Of a stretch of 64,000 bases of DNA, positions 58,861 to 64,000 are shown one piece after another. The stretch is from Adiantum capillus-veneris (taxonomy: Eukaryota; Streptophyta; Polypodiopsida; Polypodiales; Pteridaceae). How positions within the stretch are numbered: the stretch's first letter is position 1; the number at the start of each line of letters is the position of its first letter. The position numbers were made by a program, and so were the translations under genes. Location of the stretch: NCBI GenBank assembly GCA_014529385.2, contig CM043967.1:133228682-133292681 (forward strand). Reading direction: 5' to 3'. The notes below the pieces were generated by a model, which had not been told where the DNA came from, ran no database searches, and saw nothing but the letters and a program-made list of their open reading frames with translations.

Positions 58861-60525
58861 TAGCTTATAAAGGCTAGCTTCGTGCTATTATTCTACACTA
58901 TTTCTAGACTTGATCAAATTTGTTACAGAAATTAGTGCCATTATTTCTACATGGAAAATGAAAATTTTCATGTGGAAATGAAGATATATCCGATTCTCCA
59001 TTCTATTATTTCTATGTGGGAAAAAAACTCCCTCCAAAATTTCCATGTGGAAATGAAGATATTTACGATTGATGAAAGTGGAAAAAAAAACATGTTGGAA
59101 TAGTTATATTTCCACTTTGGATATTTATTATCACAAGGAACTTTTTTTTTAAATGGAACAATTACATATTATTATATGGGAATACATAATTTCTCATTAG
59201 AAATACATGTATTTCTTGATGGGAATGACTTTTCCTTTATGCCAAAGGTTTCTCCACTTTGGAAACTCATTAGGGAATATGTCATCAAGTTCTTGTGACC
59301 CGCATATCCTGCGGCACCTACAACACCCGAGACGCTGCAGCCAAGGTGGCCTGCCTTCATCATCGGCTTTAGTCCCCTAACAGCCTGGAAGACAGTCTTA
59401 ACTTTCCGTAGGATATTGACATTTACGTGCTGCTGGCATCGTCGCCAACCTCGCACGCGAGGTGGGCCGAGTTGAGGACACCGGAAGGGAGTTCATTTGA
59501 TCCTTCCATTTTGGCGCAGTTCGTCCTAGTTTTGGAACGTTTAATTGCGTGATGTTTTGCAGACAATAATATTGTTCTGGGTTGATGACCAAGTTTTTTG
59601 AATGCTGGATTGTGCAGGCTGACTGTTGATGGGAACATCAATATATATCAGTAAATTCTTGCTTGTAGACATCGTTTTGTGCAGAGGTCCAAATTGCATA
59701 CATGCCTTCCATTTGTCTTGTTCTCTCAAGTGCCTTCACAGCTATAACAACCAGTGTATATCTTACAGTACAGCATTGAGCCTAGCACTCCATGCATGCT
59801 GTGAAAGCTGCATAATTGGGTAATGAACAGTTGTTGGGTTAAGGCTTTGTATAGGATCCTTTGTTGACCATCAAAAGCTACGCATGTTTGTGTACGTCGT
59901 CGATGATTGAATGTACCAGATATGCTTGCTCTCCCAATTGGTTTGGAATTGAATTTGTCCAAATCATCACTGATTGACGTTTCTACCACAGATTTTCATG
60001 CCTTCATCTTGAGTGGAAAAAAATCATGGAGTGGGCACATCTCAAGGAATATGGTCTATCCCATGGCTGTAGAGGGTTTTCAGAAAGATCTGTTCAAATG
60101 GGTTATGGATAGGGTTAAAATTGAAATTTCCAATTATCACTTTGAGCAATGTCGTCCTCCATAGGTGAGATTGAGGATCCTTCAAGCTATTATAGCACAG
60201 TATATGCTCTTCTTCATACCACTGTTAGATTGAGGATTGCTATGATCTAGGCTACTATGGGGCTTTTGTAGGGATGTAAACGCAATGCTACCTCCCCTGT
60301 GTCTTGGGAGCTAGTAGCTAAAGGACAACAGATTGGGGATCTAGGAATGATTGACGTATAATACATGGCATGCATGAAGGACTACACTTTTGAAACATAC
60401 GGTTACGACATATATTTGATTGTCTAAATGTATGTAACATGCTCGTATCATGTGATTGATGCATATGTTTTCTATTTCAAGGGTTCTTAGAAGATTATGC
60501 ATGGAATATGTTATTTTTTGTAGCA
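58861..60525. other. Unassigned region
   Basis: Bases 58900-59130 hold several variants of TTTCCATGTGGAAATGAAG in both orientations. 59170-60525 has only short frames without recognisable motifs. I see no gene, terminal repeat or RNA here. Confidence 0.5.
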
Positions 60526-60530
60526 CCTCT

Positions 60531-60866
60531 TGTAAAGTGTACATGTGAGCTTTGTCCTAGAGTACAAGAGTATGAGTCAAGGAGAAGAAAGGTGGAATTA
60601 TCCCACATGCAGTGGTGCAAGGCTCTAGAGCTACTTAAAGCTCATTTCATAAATGAATAAACCAAGTCTATTTTGTATTACATCTCCCTTGTTTATGGTG
60701 AGTTTGTGATTGCTAACCAAATACTCAAGATCGTGTTTATGAGTCCAAGTTAATTAATCTTGGAACCTAATTCGCTTGAGTGATAATCTAGCCAACACAC
60801 ACTCACTCTTGTGTGCACGATGTTTCTCTTTCATCCACCCTAGCTAGCACGATCCCATTCCCATCA
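60531..60866 (+). repeat. 5' LTR of copia-type element
   Basis: Starts TGTAAAGTGTAC and ends CCCATCA. It matches 63303-63624 closely, apart from a few small indels (for example near 60715 versus 63470). Confidence 0.9.
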
Positions 60867-60868
60867 AG

Positions 60869-60880
60869 TGGTATCAGAGC
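60869..60880 (+). other. Primer-binding site (tRNA-Met), copia-type element
   Basis: TGGTATCAGAGC two bases after the 5' LTR. Confidence 0.9.
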
Positions 60881-62257
60881 TCCATGGTTTTCTAGCTAGG
60901 TTTGTTACTATGCTTTTGTGTGATAATGTAATTTGCATTTCCATTAGGCTTCTCTTCTCTCTAATCAATTCATGATTAGGCTATCCGTGGGCAAGTTCAT
61001 GGTGAAAGTCCATTGAGCCACTACCCTCCATAGCTAGGTCAAGCTTGATTAAGAGTAGTAGGATCTTTGCATTCAATTAGTTGCATGCATGATTGCATTC
61101 TCTTAATTAGTGCGCTCTCATCTTTGATTTTTGCTAATTTTCACCTTCAATTAATTTCATCAAGTTCTTCTTCTCATCGCAGTGGTCACATACAGCCTTC
61201 AAGAGTGATCCTCGCAAGGTTTCCATAGAGCCTTCAAGCTCTGATCTGAGCTCGGGAGCTCCATTAATCCTACCACCCATTATTTCTATATTTGGGTGTG
61301 TGTGGGCATTTGAGAGTGTGTGCAACCCCTACTGATCTTAAAATATATTCCTAATTTTTGAGTGTCATTCAACAGGGATAGGCCTTGGCTCACTTGGCTT
61401 AGGGGGTTGACTCCTTAAATTGGCATGTGTTGGTGGGAGGCTCAAGACTTTAATTCTTAAAAAGGGCAATGTGGATGGATGGAGACTTGGGTCTCGAAGT
61501 GATTGATAATCCTTGGGCAGGACCGTTGGGCCATTTCCCACACGTGCCCACCTGTCTTCTCCTTTTTTGGAGATCCGTTGTGCTGCTTAGTGCCTTGACC
61601 CCGCCCCTGCCCACTTGCTCGAGGCCTGCTTGCACTTGCCCGAAAAGGAGCTATTGCCCGTGTTGCTCGGTTGACCTCCTCGTATAAGAGCTACCTTCCC
61701 ACGGCCCATCGGCGCCATACAAAATGGCCACGGTGTCTTACAACCCCAGCCAGGAGCCCTTTCTCGCGTGGTAAAACCCTGCCACATCTTCAAGGAGCCA
61801 CTGCAAGCTTGAGTTACTCAAGGAATATTTTCCTGCATGCAGACAGAACTAAAAGGCACTAGAGAAAAAGTTTAGAAGGTTTTTCCAAAGTCTATCAAAG
61901 CTTCAAAAAAGAAAAGGCACCCAAGATTCCAAGCTCCAAGCAAAAGGAAGAGCTAGTCAAAAGCTTTGTACTTCAAAACATTTAAAAGGCTCACAAGATC
62001 AAAGGAGAACCCATCGGATTTGAAAGATTCAATGAAGCTACTCAAAGGCGAAGAGGAGATTCACAAAATTCAAAGGAATTTTCTCTTACTCTCTCTCTCT
62101 CTCATGAAAAACTTTCAAAATCTTTCAGCCAAGCACAATAACTTGCAAATAATTTTTCTCAAGCAGGGTTTTACCAGGCGGTACCTAAGCTAATACCCTC
62201 TATTAGCGCAATGGAAGAGAAGGGACTTGGGAAATTTAATAGGTAGGGCTTTCATAC

Positions 62258-63069
62258 GTGGTGGCAAATCAAGTTGAAAGGCTACTTAATGAAAAAGCAG
62301 TTGTGGGGAGTAGTCAAGCCAACGTCACTGATCCGCCATCTACTGCTGGTGCACAAACACTTACACGAGCTATGAGTGTACAAAACCATGCCAAGGACGA
62401 GAAGGCATTAGGAAGCATAATCATTGCACTACATGACAATTATGTACACTTTATTGATGATTGTGATACCTCAATAGTTGCATGGGAAGCACTAGAAAAA
62501 AACTTTGGAGCTAGGAAAAAGAAGAGCAAAGTGAGCTCAAAGAAATATCTATACAAATTGCAAATGGAACATAACAAAAATATTGCAAGATTGGTCAATC
62601 GCCTTAAAAGCATGATCACGCAACTAGCTTTTGTAAACAATGCAGTACCAGAGGAGGAAAAAAACGCAGTTCTTCTAGCAGCCTTACCTCCTAGCTTTGA
62701 CCAGATAATGACCATGATTGAGGAGAAGGATCCAACGCCAGATTTCCAAGACGTAATCAACTCTTTAATGTCCAAGGAGAAGAAGAAAGGGAGGAATGCT
62801 ACTTCAAGAGAAGGAGATATTGCAGTTAGCTCTAGTAACAAAACTTGTTTCAAGTGTGGCAAAGAAGGGCACATAGAAAGGATTGTCTAGCATCAAAGAC
62901 TTGCAGCATTTGCAAGAAGAAGGGTCACCTTCCTTCCAAGTGTTTCAAAAAGAACAAAGGAAACACCAGCAGAAATCCAAGGCCCAAAGTCTATTCGGTA
63001 GAAGAAGACACAAATGAAGATGGAAAAGAAGGAGAAAATAGCCTTCTAGTCTATGACAACATTCTCTAG
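62258..63069 (+). pseudogene. Copia-type Gag (UBN2 and CCHC zinc knuckles), frameshifted
   Basis: Gag-like nucleocapsid protein. The frame at 62258-62890 has the UBN2-type core: KDEKALGSIIIALHDNYVHF, DTSIVAWEALEKNFG, KYLYKLQMEHNKNI and LLAALPPSFDQIM, ending in a first zinc knuckle CFKCGKEGH. A single-base frameshift near 62873 splits that knuckle. The next frame (62845-63069) supplies its end and a second knuckle, CSICKKKGHLPSKC, then a stop. The N-terminus is also displaced: the usual WWQIKLKGYL segment before 62300 lies in another frame. No pol follows. The knuckles would bind element RNA. Confidence 0.8.
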
Positions 63070-63302
63070 CTTTTGTTTCAGCATTTTTCCTTCAGCTATA
63101 TTTTTTTGGAGATAGCTTGGTCTCAGTTTTAGACGTCTGTTCAACGGGAGGCGTTGAGTATCTCTTGGATTAGAGATGGTTTGTCTCCTAGATTAGGGAT
63201 GGTCTCCTAGATTGGAGATGTTCCTTTTTGCTCCTGGATTGGAGTGTGCCAGAGTTGTCAATTCCTTAAGTTTCTTCCCAGTCCAAACCTCAAGAGGAGG
63301 AT

Positions 63303-63624
63303 TGTAAAGTGTGAGTTTTTTCCTAGAGTACAAGCGTATAAGTTAAGGAGAAGAAAGGTGGAATTATCCCACATGCAGTGGTGCAAGGCTCTAGAGCTAC
63401 ATAAAGCTCATTTCATAAATGAATAAACCAAGTCCATTTTGTATTACATCTCCGTTGTTTATGGTGATGGCTTAGAAAATACTCAAGATGGTGTTTATGA
63501 GTCCAATCTAACTAATCTTGGAACTTAATTCGCTTGAGTGATAATCTAGCCAACACACACTCACTCTTGTGTGGACGATCTTTCTCTTTCATCCACCCTA
63601 GCTAACACGATCCGATTTCCATCA
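63303..63624 (+). repeat. 3' LTR of copia-type element
   Basis: 322 bp, starting TGTAAAGTGTGAG and ending TTCCATCA, followed by the duplication CCTCT. Bases 63630-64000 beyond it show nothing recognisable. Confidence 0.9.
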
Positions 63625-64000
63625 CCTCTTAAAACTCATCTTGATACTTCTCACATGCTTGCTCAATCATGGAAATATGTATATACCAAATTGACCTTGC
63701 ATGATAGCATTGGGTACACTAGAAACTCACTTGTTTCATAGAATGTGTTTTGGTATAACAAAAACATTAGTGCCATTTGTCAGATTCTAGACTCTAAGTG
63801 TTATGCTCATTTGTTTATTTGTATCAAGGAGGCAACATACTAGCTATAACAAAGCCTTGTCATTGACTATGAGCTTGAATGGTGTTTCACAAGTTTGGAT
63901 GTTGTATGACCTTGGTGTTGTATATTTAAGGTGAAAGTATTCTACTCTAGACTTATGTGTTTTACACTTCTGGCTACCATTTTCTAGAAGAAATACAAAT

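Larger units (their letters stand above)
60531..63624 (+). mobile_element. Non-autonomous Ty1/copia-type element, gag only
   Basis: A 3094-bp LTR element with LTRs 60531-60866 (336 bp) and 63303-63624 (322 bp), 5-bp duplication CCTCT (60526-60530 and 63625-63629), primer-binding site 60869-60880 and purine tract AAGAGGAGGA just before 63303. The only recognisable coding is a copia-type Gag (62258-63069). Protease, integrase, RT and RNase H are absent, so movement would need proteins from another element. Bases 60881-62200 show no domain. Confidence 0.9.

Noticed and set aside
51479-60525. CACTA-type terminal repeats for the second transposase
   Set aside because: Several CACTA and TAGTG pentamers exist, but none pair into a longer inverted repeat with matching 3-bp duplications, so no element boundary is claimed.

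Overview
The window looks like gene-poor, repeat-dominated heterochromatin from a land plant. The evidence is LTR elements primed by initiator tRNA-Met (TGGTATCAGAGC), a CACTA/EnSpm element with plant-type TNP2 and Transposase_24 proteins, a captured fragment of a plant-specific HIPP metallochaperone gene, and plant-type short introns. The amount and style of repeats would suit a large genome such as a fern, but nothing in the sequence fixes the taxon. I found no intact host gene, no rRNA, no canonical tRNA and no CRISPR.

Layout. Bases 1-51478 are essentially one AT-rich satellite array, seen as five segments (1-12618, 22686-26617, 37058-41885, 44867-45134, 51311-51478). Four transposon insertions split it, and each has a perfect target-site duplication. 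(1) 12619-22685: a minus-strand Ty3/gypsy chromovirus (TSD CTAGT) whose interior is a mosaic of inverted pol, LTR and gag pieces. (2) 26618-37057: a complete 10.4-kb CACTA element (TSD ATA, 12-bp terminal inverted repeat). It carries a TNP2 transposase gene, a TNPA-like gene, a captured HIPP fragment, tRNA-derived SINE-like sequences, and a nested short-LTR element (26693-29110, TSD GCTAT). (3) 41886-44866: a second member of that short-LTR family on the minus strand (TSD CATAT). (4) 45135-51310: a simpler minus-strand copy of the same gypsy family (TSD CTATA). The satellite has roughly 340/560-bp subunits arranged in higher-order repeats of about 2.35 kb and 1.94 kb.

From 51479 the satellite stops. 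The rest holds microsatellites, a decayed Tnp2-like transposase of a different clade (54623-57750), a SINE-like copy next to a GA tract (58570-58860), unassigned low-complexity DNA, and a 3.1-kb non-autonomous Ty1/copia element with only a gag region (60531-63624, TSD CCTCT).

How the parts relate. The CACTA element encodes both proteins expected for its own movement, although the TNP2 reading frame has one in-frame TGA. Neither gypsy copy looks autonomous: they share a stop codon at the RT/RNase H boundary and each has further damage. The most interesting material is in gypsy copy 1. Both of its LTRs lack a roughly 105-bp GT...AG segment that other LTRs of the family keep. An internal fragment joins gag to the LTR exactly at a consensus splice donor and an AG acceptor. 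Inverted pieces meet head to head. I read it as a chimeric cDNA built from spliced and unspliced RNAs by template switching.
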